Shown one piece after another: positions 1 through 6,842 of a stretch of DNA of 64,000 bases. Position 1 is the first letter of the stretch, and every line of letters starts with the position of its first letter. Below the pieces are notes generated by a model. It did not search any database, was not told the DNA's origin, and saw only the letters and a list, made by a program, of their open reading frames with translations. A program made the translations under genes and the position numbers. Origin of the DNA: Pseudonocardia sp. C8 (GTDB taxonomy: Bacteria; Actinomycetota; Actinomycetes; Mycobacteriales; Pseudonocardiaceae); the NCBI RefSeq assembly GCF_014267175.1, contig NZ_JACMTR010000002.1:1314001-1378000 (forward strand), given 5' to 3'.

Positions 1-1014
1 GCGCACGCCCGCGAGAAGCACCACGACGTCGTCGTCGTCGACACCGCGGGCCGCCTCGGCGTCGACGAGGAGCTGATGCGGCAGGCGTCCGACATCCGGA
101 CCGCGGTGCAGCCCGACGAGGTCCTGTTCGTCGTCGACGCCATGATCGGTCAGGACGCCGTCACCACCGCCGAGGCGTTCCGCGACGGGGTCGGTTTCAC
201 CGGTGTCGTGCTCACCAAGCTCGACGGCGACGCCCGCGGCGGCGCGGCGCTGTCGGTCCGCGAGGTGACCGGGCAGCCGATCCTGTTCGCGTCCAACGGG
301 GAGAAGCTCGAGGACTTCGACGTCTTCCACCCGGACCGGATGTCCTCGCGCATCCTCGGGATGGGCGACCTGCTCACCCTCATCGAGCAGGCCGAGCAGG
401 TCTTCGACGCCGAGCAGTCCGCGGCCGCCGCGGAGAAGATCGGTTCCGGCGAGCTGACCCTGGAGGACTTCCTCCAGCAGATGCTGCAGCTGCGCAAGAT
501 GGGGCCGATCGGCAACATCCTGAACATGCTCCCGGGTGCCAACCAGGGACAGATGAAGGCGGCGCTGGACCAGGTCGACGACCGGCAGATCGACAAGCTG
601 CAGGCGATCATCCGCGGGATGACCCCCGCCGAGCGGGACGACCCGAAGATCATCAACGCGTCCCGCCGGCAGCGCATCGCGAACGGCTCCGGCGTCACCG
701 TCGCCGATGTGAACGACCTGGTCAACCGGTTCTTCGAGGCCCGCAAGATGATGAAGCAGATGGCCGGGCAGTTCGGCCTCGGCGGCGGCGGGCGCAAGGC
801 GACCAAGAAGGTCCCGAAGAACCCGCGCAAGGCCCGCCAGGCCAAGAAGAACCGGCGGAGCGGCAACCCCGCCAACCGGGCCGCGCAGGCCGGCAAGCCG
901 GACCTGTCGAACCTCCCACCGAGCCTGCGGGAGCTGCCGCCCGGCCTGGCCGGGATGGACCAGCTCCCGCCCGGTTTCGACCCCTCCAGGCTGAACTTCG
1001 GCAAGAAGGAGTGA
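1..1014 (+). CDS. ffh: Signal recognition particle protein Ffh, C-terminal part (5' end outside window)
   Basis: SRP GTPase that binds 4.5S/scRNA and signal sequences and hands ribosomes to FtsY at the membrane. The reading frame is open from base 1, so the start lies upstream. Visible are the G3 motif DTAGR (codons 14-18), the G4 motif TKLD (codons 72-75) followed by GDARGG, and then the methionine-rich M domain with the FLQQM and GNILNMLPG segments. After the M domain comes a basic, proline-rich tail of about 80 residues, longer than in E. coli but usual in actinobacteria. The family assignment is certain; the N domain and G1 motif are not in this window. Confidence 0.97.
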   Translation, partial: AHAREKHHDVVVVDTAGRLGVDEELMRQASDIRTAVQPDEVLFVVDAMIGQDAVTTAEAFRDGVGFTGVVLTKLDGDARGGAALSVREVTGQPILFASNGEKLEDFDVFHPDRMSSRILGMGDLLTLIEQAEQVFDAEQSAAAAEKIGSGELTLEDFLQQMLQLRKMGPIGNILNMLPGANQGQMKAALDQVDDRQIDKLQAIIRGMTPAERDDPKIINASRRQRIANGSGVTVADVNDLVNRFFEARKMMKQMAGQFGLGGGGRKATKKVPKNPRKARQAKKNRRSGNPANRAAQAGKPDLSNLPPSLRELPPGLAGMDQLPPGFDPSRLNFGKKE

Positions 1015-1028
1015 CGTAGCCTCCCCCC

Positions 1029-2147
1029 ATGCCGGATCTTCCTGCCGCGGGGTGGCGGCTGCGTGGAACGCTGCTGGGTGCGGACGGCGCCGCGAGCGCC
1101 GACCTGTACGTCGACGGCACCGGGCGGATCAGCCCGGAGCCGCTGCCCGGCGCCGAGGACCTCGTGACCGAGGGCTGGATCGTGCCCGGCCTGGTCGACG
1201 CGCACTGCCACATCGGGCTCGGGCCCGACGGCCCGGTCACCGACGTGCTGGAGGAGTGCGCGGCCCAGGCCCGCATCGACCGTGACGCCGGGACCCTGCT
1301 CATCCGGGACTGCGGCTCCCCGGTCGACACCTCGCCGCTGCAGGAGCGCGCGGACCTGCCGGAGATCATCCGGGCGGGCCGGCACCTGGCGCGGCCCAAG
1401 CGCTACATCCCCGGCCTGGCCGTCGAGCTGGACGACCCGCGGCTGCTCGTCGACGAGGTCCGCACCCAGGCCGCCCGCGGTGACGGCTGGGTGAAGCTCG
1501 TCGGCGACTGGATCGACCGCGGCCTCGGCGACGGCGCGGACCTGGCGCCGCTGTGGCCGGACGACGTCCTGGCCGACGCGATCGCCGCCGCGCACGACGC
1601 CGGTGCCCGGGTCACCGCGCACGTCTTCGGTACCGAGGCGCTGCCCGGCCTGATCCGGGCCGGGATCGACTGCATCGAGCACGGGCCGGGGCTCACCGAC
1701 GACCTGATCGACGAGATGGCCTCCCGGGGGACCGCCCTGGTCCCGACCCTGATCAACGTCCAGACGTTCCCCTCGATCGCGGACAGGGCGACGAAGTACC
1801 CGCGCTACGCCGGCCACATGCGGGACCTGCACGACCACGCCTGGGAGACCGTCGGGAAGGCGATCGAGGCCGGTGTGGCCGTCTACGCCGGGACCGACGC
1901 CGGCGGCGGCATCCGGCACGGCCGGATCGCCGACGAGATCGCCGAGCTGGCCCGGGCCGGGCACCCCGACCCGATCGGGGCCGCGAGCTGGGCGGCCCGG
2001 TCCTGGCTCGGCCGCCCGGCCGGCCCGGCCGCCGGGGTGTCCGCCGACCTCGTCGTCTACGACCGTGATCCGCGTGACGACCTCGGCGTGCTGCGGCATC
2101 CGTCGGTGGTTCTGATCCGCGGACGTCGGGTATCTGTGGGGGCATGA
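1029..2147 (+). CDS. Amidohydrolase family protein (imidazolonepropionase/prolidase-like)
   Basis: Metal-dependent hydrolase of the amidohydrolase superfamily, 372 aa. Metal-binding residues are visible in the usual order: H59 and H61 in the AHCHIG strand, K156 as candidate bridging lysine, H198 in TAHVFG, H218 in CIEHGPG and D290 in AGTDAGGG. The substrate cannot be read from sequence; relatives cleave cyclic amides, dipeptides or lactones. ATG 1029 is preferred because TAGCCT lies 6 nt upstream, consistent with a leaderless transcript. The stop overlaps the ATG of the next gene (ATGA at 2144-2147), so both are probably cotranscribed. No signal peptide is seen, so it should be cytoplasmic. 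Confidence 0.85.
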   Translation: MPDLPAAGWRLRGTLLGADGAASADLYVDGTGRISPEPLPGAEDLVTEGWIVPGLVDAHCHIGLGPDGPVTDVLEECAAQARIDRDAGTLLIRDCGSPVDTSPLQERADLPEIIRAGRHLARPKRYIPGLAVELDDPRLLVDEVRTQAARGDGWVKLVGDWIDRGLGDGADLAPLWPDDVLADAIAAAHDAGARVTAHVFGTEALPGLIRAGIDCIEHGPGLTDDLIDEMASRGTALVPTLINVQTFPSIADRATKYPRYAGHMRDLHDHAWETVGKAIEAGVAVYAGTDAGGGIRHGRIADEIAELARAGHPDPIGAASWAARSWLGRPAGPAAGVSADLVVYDRDPRDDLGVLRHPSVVLIRGRRVSVGA

Positions 2148-2971
2148 GCTCTCCCTCCGGGCCGTGGCCGGGACCCACCGGGGCGCCGACCGGCCCGGAC
2201 GACGCCCCCGCGGCCGTCGCACAGCCGGGGGGATGGCCGCCGGACCCCGGCCGGCCGCGTGGGCCGTTCGGGCTCACCCCCTCGCCGACCCCCCGGGTGC
2301 GCTGGGGGCTGTGGGCGTTCGGAGTCGTCGAGCTCGTCTTCCTCGGGTCGTCGGCCGTGCTCGGGCTCACGGTGGGCGTCGACTCCGCCCCCGAGGTGCT
2401 GCTGGCGATCGCGGTCCCGACGCTGCTGGCCGCCCTGACCAGCATCCTGTGGACGACCTGGCGGGGCGACGGGCCGGCCGCCGACCTGGGGCTGCGGTTC
2501 CGGTGGGAGGACGTCGGCGTCGGCCTGCTCGTCGGCGTGACCGGGCTGTTCGTCACCGTGCCCGCCGCGGTCGGCTACCTCTACCTGGTCGGGCCCGACC
2601 TGAGCACGTCGATCGGGGTCGCGTTCGAGGGGATCCGCGCGAGCTGGCCGGTCGCGCTGGCGGTCATGTTCGGCGTGGTGGTGGTCGCCCCGGTCTGCGA
2701 GGAGGTCGTCTACCGCGGGCTGCTCTGGAACGCGGTCGCGAAGTGGATCTCCCGGCCGTGGCTGGTGTACCTGGTGACCACGGCGGTGTTCGCGCTGGCG
2801 CACCTCGAGCTGCTGCGGGCGCCGCTGCTGTTCGTCGTGGCGCTCCCGCTGGGTGTGGCACGGCTGCTGACCGGCCGGCTCACCGCGAGCATCGTGGCGC
2901 ACGCGGTCAACAACTTCCTGCCCGGCCTGGCGCTCGCCCTCATGCTGGTCGGGGCCCTGCCCGCGATGTGA
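2144..2971 (+). CDS. CPBP family intramembrane glutamic endopeptidase
   Basis: Membrane protein of 275 aa belonging to the CaaX protease/bacteriocin-processing family (Abi, PF02517). The first ~50 residues are proline/glycine-rich and probably cytoplasmic; several hydrophobic segments follow. The conserved motifs are present: E186-E187-x3-R191 (EEVVYR), H220 in FALAH, and H253-x3-N257 near the C terminus. In Rce1-like enzymes these glutamates and histidines form the catalytic centre. Substrate unknown. It overlaps the amidohydrolase gene by 4 nt, suggesting translational coupling. Homologues are often next to ffh/rpsP in actinobacteria, but no functional link has been shown to my knowledge. 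Confidence 0.88.
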   Translation: MSSPSGPWPGPTGAPTGPDDAPAAVAQPGGWPPDPGRPRGPFGLTPSPTPRVRWGLWAFGVVELVFLGSSAVLGLTVGVDSAPEVLLAIAVPTLLAALTSILWTTWRGDGPAADLGLRFRWEDVGVGLLVGVTGLFVTVPAAVGYLYLVGPDLSTSIGVAFEGIRASWPVALAVMFGVVVVAPVCEEVVYRGLLWNAVAKWISRPWLVYLVTTAVFALAHLELLRAPLLFVVALPLGVARLLTGRLTASIVAHAVNNFLPGLALALMLVGALPAM

Positions 2972-2975
2972 ACAC

Positions 2976-2990
2976 CGTCTGGCAGAATGG
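2976..2990 (+). promoter_or_regulatory. Candidate rpsP promoter element
   Basis: CGTCTGGCAGAATGG lies 130 nt before the rpsP start. Almost the same 15-mer (13/15 identical) sits at 6211-6225 upstream of rplS, the other ribosomal protein gene of this cluster. CAGAAT would serve as an extended -10 box. No good -35 is visible. Transcription from here would give a 5' leader of about 125 nt. Confidence 0.45.
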
Positions 2991-3120
2991 TGAGCCGGGT
3001 CCGTGGCCGGCCCTCTATCCTGCCGCGGCCGATGACCTTCGAGTGAGCGAGCCCGTACCCCACGCGAGCGCCAGCTGACTCATCGCAGCACGACACGACA
3101 TTCGCGAGGAGCACCACAGC

Positions 3121-3633
3121 GTGGCCGTCAAGATCAAGCTGATGCGTCTGGGCAAGATCCGCCAGCCGTACTACCGCGTCGTCGTCGCGGACTCCCGTAC
3201 GCGCCGCAACGGCCGGGCCATCGAGACCATCGGCAAGTACCACCCGAAGAGCGAGCCGAGCCTGATCGAGATCGACTCGGAGCGCGCGCAGTACTGGCTG
3301 GGCGTCGGCGCGCAGCCGACCGAGTCGGTGCAGAGCCTGCTCGAGGTCACCGGCGACTGGCAGAAGTTCAAGGGCCTGCCGGGCACCGAGGGCACCCTGA
3401 AGCCGCAGCCGGAGAAGGTCGACAAGCTGGCCCGGTTCCAGCAGGCGCTGGCCGAGGCGAACGACGAGCCGAGCACCGCGGCCACCACGCCCAAGAAGAA
3501 GGGCGGCGGATCGCCGGAGCGCGTGGGCAAGACCGCCGACGCCGCGCCGGCCGGGGCCGCGACCACGAGCGACGACGTCGTCGACGCCACCAAGGACGCC
3601 GACGAGCCTGCCACCGAGTCGACCGAGTCGTGA
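3121..3633 (+). CDS. rpsP: 30S ribosomal protein S16 with C-terminal extension
   Basis: Small-subunit ribosomal protein that stabilises the 5' domain of 16S rRNA. The N-terminal ~85 residues are typical bS16: [31 protein letters not shown] and the [12 protein letters not shown] segment. The protein is 170 aa against about 80 in E. coli; the extra tail is Lys/Ala/Glu/Thr-rich and ends in an acidic stretch, as in other actinobacteria. The GTG start is chosen because GAGGAG lies just upstream (about 3104-3109) and the N-terminus [11 protein letters not shown] matches the family exactly. First gene of the rpsP-khpA-rimM run. Confidence 0.98.
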   Translation: MAVKIKLMRLGKIRQPYYRVVVADSRTRRNGRAIETIGKYHPKSEPSLIEIDSERAQYWLGVGAQPTESVQSLLEVTGDWQKFKGLPGTEGTLKPQPEKVDKLARFQQALAEANDEPSTAATTPKKKGGGSPERVGKTADAAPAGAATTSDDVVDATKDADEPATESTES

Positions 3634-3667
3634 CGGCCGACGTGCTCGTTCCCGCGGAGGCCGCATC

Positions 3668-3907
3668 ATGACCGTGTTGGCGGACGCGCTCGAGCACCTC
3701 GTGCGCGGCATCGTCGACCACCCCGATGACGTGCGGGTGGACCTCGTCACCGGGCGACGCGGCCGGATCCTCGAGGTCCGCGTGCACCCGGACGACCTGG
3801 GCAAGGTGATCGGCCGCAGCGGCCGCACCGCCACCGCCCTGCGCAACGTCATCGGCGGCGTGGGTGGCCGCGGGGTGCGGGTCGACGTGGTCGACACCGA
3901 CCGGTGA
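3668..3907 (+). CDS. khpA: KH-domain RNA-binding protein KhpA
   Basis: 79-aa single KH-domain protein. The GxxG loop that grips single-stranded RNA is present as GKVIGRSGRT (about residues 44-53). In Gram-positives KhpA pairs with KhpB/EloR and affects cell division and RNA metabolism. Its conserved place between rpsP and rimM is seen in most actinobacteria. A GGAGG Shine-Dalgarno at about 3656-3660 precedes ATG 3668. The gene overlaps rimM by 4 nt (GTGA), so the two are likely translationally coupled. Confidence 0.95.
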   Translation: MTVLADALEHLVRGIVDHPDDVRVDLVTGRRGRILEVRVHPDDLGKVIGRSGRTATALRNVIGGVGGRGVRVDVVDTDR

Positions 3908-4488
3908 CCAGCCGCGCCACCCGCGTGACCAGCAGCTCCGACGACGCCGGCCGGGACCTTTCCGAGGTCCTGGTCGGCGTCGTCGTGCGTGTGCACGGGC
4001 TGCGCGGCGAGGTCGTCGTCGAGCCCCGTACCGACTCCCCGCAGGAGCGTTTCGCGCCCGGTGCGGTCCTGCGCGGCCGCCGCAGCCGCGGCGCCGGACC
4101 GGGGCCGCTGACCGTGCGCGGCGCCCGGGCGCACTCGGGGCGGTGGCTGGTGCTGTTCGACGGCGTCACCGACCGGGACGCGGCCGAGGAGCTCCGCGGC
4201 GTGCAGCTGGTCGTGCCGACCGCAGAGCTGGCCGAGCCCGAGGACGCCGACGAGTTCCACGTCCACGAGCTCACCGGGCTGCGCGCCGAGCTGGCCGACG
4301 GGTCCGTCGCCGGCACCGTCACCGACGTCGTCCACGGACCGGGCGGGTCACTGCTGGTCGTCCGGCGCCCGGCCGGGCACGACGCACTGGTGCCGTTCGT
4401 CGGGGCGATCGTCCCGACCGTCGATCTGGCGGGCGGACGCGTCGTCCTCGACCCGCCCGAGGGCCTGCTCGACCCCGAGTCCGACTGA
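3904..4488 (+). CDS. rimM: Ribosome maturation factor RimM
   Basis: 16S rRNA processing protein that binds S19 and helps assemble the 30S head, 194 aa. The N-terminal barrel carries LVGVVVRVHGLRGEVVV and GRWLVLFDGVTDRDAAEELRG; the C-terminal PRC-barrel has DEFHVHELTGL and LVPFVGAIVPTVDL. The GTG start overlaps the khpA stop by 4 nt. In related genomes the next gene is trmD; here two unrelated small genes intervene. Confidence 0.96.
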   Translation: MTSRATRVTSSSDDAGRDLSEVLVGVVVRVHGLRGEVVVEPRTDSPQERFAPGAVLRGRRSRGAGPGPLTVRGARAHSGRWLVLFDGVTDRDAAEELRGVQLVVPTAELAEPEDADEFHVHELTGLRAELADGSVAGTVTDVVHGPGGSLLVVRRPAGHDALVPFVGAIVPTVDLAGGRVVLDPPEGLLDPESD

Positions 4489-4500
4489 CTCCCTCCCTGT

Positions 4501-4548
4501 GTGTCAACTTCTGTTGACACGGCCGCGGTGTCAACCTATGTTGACACC
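4501..4548 (+). promoter_or_regulatory. Twin palindromic operators overlapping a leaderless promoter
   Basis: Two perfect 8-bp inverted repeats with 4-nt centres lie side by side: GTGTCAAC-TTCT-GTTGACAC at 4501-4520 and GTGTCAAC-CTAT-GTTGACAC at 4528-4547, centre-to-centre 27 bp. A promoter is embedded in them: TTGACA (4514-4519), 17-bp spacer, TATGTT (4537-4542), with transcription expected at or next to the ATG at 4549. One operator covers the -35 and the other the -10 and start, so a protein bound to either would block initiation. Autoregulation by the HTH protein encoded immediately downstream is the simplest reading; this is inference. Confidence 0.8.
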
Positions 4549-4764
4549 ATGAGCGATGCGACGGCGGTGGCCGCGGCGGCGTCCAGCAAGGACCCGGCCG
4601 TGGGTCTGCGGGCGGTGGCGGCCCTGCGCGAGCTGCAGGAGTCCCTGGAGGAGCTCCAGGTGGCCAGCGCCCGCGACCAGGGCTGGTCCTGGCAGCAGAT
4701 CGCCGACGCGCTGCAGATCAGCCGGCAGGCGGTGCACAAGAAGTACCGCCGGCTCGGCCTGTAG
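4549..4764 (+). CDS. Small helix-turn-helix DNA-binding protein
   Basis: Predicted regulator of 71 aa. The C-terminal half contains a clear HTH: GWSWQQIADALQISRQAVHKKYRR, with the turn at ALQISR and a basic recognition helix running to the C terminus. The N-terminal half is an alanine-rich helical segment that could dimerise. ATG 4549 is chosen because the upstream in-frame GTG at 4501 would translate through both operators, and a promoter -10 ends 6 nt before 4549. The ClpC-like gene follows 13 nt later, probably in the same transcript. It may bind the palindromes at 4501-4547. I do not recognise a named family member. Confidence 0.8.
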   Translation: MSDATAVAAAASSKDPAVGLRAVAALRELQESLEELQVASARDQGWSWQQIADALQISRQAVHKKYRRLGL

Positions 4765-4777
4765 AGGGGAGTCGGAC

Positions 4778-5317
4778 GTGTTCGAGAGGTTCACCGACCC
4801 GGCCCGGCGTGCCGTGGTGATCGCCCAGGAGGAGGCCAGGGAACGGCGATCCGCCCGGATCGGCCCGGAGCACCTGCTGCTCGGGATCCTGCGCTGCCCG
4901 GGGACGCCGGGCGAGGAGCTGCTGCGGGCGGCCGGTGTGGGCGTCGACGAGGTCGACCGCGGGCTCGCGGGCCTCCGGCCGGCCGACGCCGACGCCCTCG
5001 CGACGCTGGGGATCGATCTCGACGAGGTCCGCCGGGCGGCCGAGGAGTCCTTCGGCCCGGGCGCGCTGGACCGCACGGGGGGACGGCGCGGGCGCTGGTT
5101 CGCCGGGCACATCCCGTTCGAGAAGGCGTCGAAGAAGGCCCTGGAGCTCGCGTTGCGCGAGGCGATCCGGCTGGGTGACCGGACCATCGGCACCGAGCAC
5201 CTCCTGCTGGGGCTGCTGCACCCGGAGCACGCCGCGTCGCGCATCCTGGGTGCCTACGGCGTCACGCTCGACGGCGTGCGGCGGGCGGTCGCCGAGCGGG
5301 GGCGGCGCGCGGGCTGA
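4778..5317 (+). CDS. Clp N-terminal-domain-only protein (ClpC2-like)
   Basis: 179-aa protein made of two Clp_N repeats and nothing else. Repeat 1 begins [20 protein letters not shown] with [10 protein letters not shown]; repeat 2 has [14 protein letters not shown] and [10 protein letters not shown]. These closely resemble the ClpC1 N-domain that receives adaptors and phospho-arginine substrates, but both AAA+ ATPase domains are absent, so it cannot unfold proteins itself. Mycobacteria encode comparable N-domain-only proteins (ClpC2/ClpC3) that bind Clp-targeting antibiotics and act as decoys; a similar job here is inference. GTG 4778 is chosen over upstream frame starts because AGGGGAG (4765-4771) precedes it. 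Confidence 0.88.
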   Translation: MFERFTDPARRAVVIAQEEARERRSARIGPEHLLLGILRCPGTPGEELLRAAGVGVDEVDRGLAGLRPADADALATLGIDLDEVRRAAEESFGPGALDRTGGRRGRWFAGHIPFEKASKKALELALREAIRLGDRTIGTEHLLLGLLHPEHAASRILGAYGVTLDGVRRAVAERGRRAG

Positions 5318-5340
5318 ACCGTTCCTGCGACGATCCGGGA

Positions 5341-6114
5341 GTGCGGATCGACGTCGTCACCATCTTCCCGGCCTACCTCGCCCCGCTGCGCGAAGCACTG
5401 CTCGGGCGGGCGATCGAGCGCGGGCTGCTCGACGTGGCGGTGCACGACCTGCGGCAGTGGACCCACGACGTGCACCACGCCGTCGACGACGCCCCGTACG
5501 GCGGCGGTCCGGGCATGGTCATGCGCCCGCAGGTGTGGGGGGAGGCGCTCGACGAGGTCCTCGCACTCGACGGGGCCCCCGGACGCCTGGTCGTCCCGAC
5601 CCCGGCCGGGCGACCGTTCACCCAGGCCACGGCCCGTGCCTGGGCGGGGGAGGAACGCCTGGTCTTCGCCTGCGGCCGGTACGAGGGCATCGACGAGCGG
5701 GTGCTGCTCGACGTCCGTGGGCGCGGGATCGCGGTCGACGAGGTGTCCATCGGCGACTACGTCCTCGTCGGGGGCGAGGTCGCCGTGCTCGTGATGGTCG
5801 AGGCCGTCGCCCGGCTGCTGCCCGGGGTGCTCGGGAACCCGCGCTCGGCCGAGGAGGACTCGTTCTCCGACGGGCTCCTGGAAGGACCGTCCTACACCCG
5901 GCCCGAGACGTGGCGCGGGCTGTCCGTGCCCGAGGTCCTGCGCAGCGGCAACCACGCCGCGATCGAGCGGTGGCGGCGGGACCGGGCCCTCGAACGGACC
6001 CGCGAACGCCGGCCGGACCTGCTGGCGGCGCTCCCGGACGGCGCGCTCGACGCCGCCGACCGCGCGGTGCTGGCCGCCGGGCGCACGGACGGCGGGGGCG
6101 GCGACGGGGCCTGA
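5341..6114 (+). CDS. trmD: tRNA (guanine37-N1)-methyltransferase
   Basis: SPOUT-family enzyme that methylates G37 of tRNAs to prevent +1 frameshifting, 257 aa. The N terminus [13 protein letters not shown], the knot region with [11 protein letters not shown] and the [13 protein letters not shown] segment identify it firmly; the C-terminal DNA/RNA-binding part has [15 protein letters not shown]. The GTG start lies 23 nt after the ClpN-domain gene, so it may share the transcript from the twin-operator promoter as well as the rpsP one. Confidence 0.97.
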   Translation: MRIDVVTIFPAYLAPLREALLGRAIERGLLDVAVHDLRQWTHDVHHAVDDAPYGGGPGMVMRPQVWGEALDEVLALDGAPGRLVVPTPAGRPFTQATARAWAGEERLVFACGRYEGIDERVLLDVRGRGIAVDEVSIGDYVLVGGEVAVLVMVEAVARLLPGVLGNPRSAEEDSFSDGLLEGPSYTRPETWRGLSVPEVLRSGNHAAIERWRRDRALERTRERRPDLLAALPDGALDAADRAVLAAGRTDGGGGDGA

Positions 6115-6440
6115 GGGGCCGCGCCCTCGTAGCCCCACCGGACCGTGTGGGCCTGACCGACACTGAACGGGCCGCAAGTGTTTGGGTCCCGCCCGCAGGC
6201 GCACTCGGCCCGTCTGGCACTATGGACCAGTTGCCAGCGCCGTGTGCGGTGCCCGGCGACGGCCGCGTGCGCCGGTCGGTGAGACCAGGCGCGGCGCGGG
6301 CCGCGCCGGAGCCCGCCACCCGGACGAGCGTCCCACCGCCGAGGTACGGACGGCCCGGGTGGCCCGGGAGGAGACCCCGGAACGACCCGGGGCGGCACCG
6401 CACGACCCGCACGAACGACACACGAGGACGGACCGTCGAC
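6115..6440 (+). promoter_or_regulatory. rplS upstream region with candidate promoter and long leader
   Basis: This 326-bp stretch has no credible gene. CGTCTGGCACTATGG at 6211-6225 closely matches the element upstream of rpsP (2976-2990) and is the likely promoter, giving a leader of about 210 nt before rplS. The leader is rich in short G/C inverted repeats, but I could not single out one conserved fold. Autoregulation by L19 is possible but unproven. Confidence 0.4.
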
Positions 6441-6800
6441 ATGAACACCCTGGACGCCCTGGACGCGCAGGTCCTGCGCTCCGACATCCCGAACTTCCGG
6501 CCCGGGGACACGCTCAAGGTGCACGTGAAGGTCATCGAGGGCAACCGCACCCGCACCCAGGTCTTCCAGGGTGTGGTCATCCGCCGCCAGGGCTCCGGCG
6601 CCCGGGAGACCTTCACCGTCCGCAAGATCTCGTTCGGCGTCGGTGTCGAGCGGACTTTCCCGGTGCACACGCCGAACATCGACAAGATCGAGGTCGCCAC
6701 CCGCGGCGACGTCCGGCGGGCGAAGCTGTACTACCTCCGCGACCTGCGCGGCAAGGCCGCGAAGATCAAGGAGCGTCGGGAGACCCCGTCCGCGTCCTGA
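6441..6800 (+). CDS. rplS: 50S ribosomal protein L19
   Basis: Large-subunit protein at the 30S-50S interface, 119 aa. Canonical bL19 features: the [17 protein letters not shown] start of the SH3-like barrel, [32 protein letters not shown] and the basic end [23 protein letters not shown] 6441 gives the family N-terminus ([10 protein letters not shown]). The frame is open far upstream, but no ribosomal homology precedes this ATG. Confidence 0.98.
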   Translation: MNTLDALDAQVLRSDIPNFRPGDTLKVHVKVIEGNRTRTQVFQGVVIRRQGSGARETFTVRKISFGVGVERTFPVHTPNIDKIEVATRGDVRRAKLYYLRDLRGKAAKIKERRETPSAS

Positions 6801-6842
6801 CCGTCACCCCGTCGTGACGGCCCGGTGACGTAATCTCGACGC

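Noticed and set aside
150..2222. 690-aa open frame on the minus strand across ffh and the amidohydrolase gene
   Set aside because: It is antisense to two certain genes, is Arg/Gly/Pro-rich with no domain, and is explained by the lack of stop codons in very GC-rich DNA.
4501..4548. HspR (HAIR) or ClgR operator for the ClpN gene
   Set aside because: The palindromes GTGTCAAC-N4-GTTGACAC do not match CTTGAGT-N7-ACTCAAG or the ClgR-type GTTCGC-N5-GCGAAC as I know them.
6115..6440. A lipoprotein gene between trmD and rplS, as in mycobacteria (lppW)
   Set aside because: No frame shows a signal peptide or lipobox; the stretch looks like promoter and leader only.
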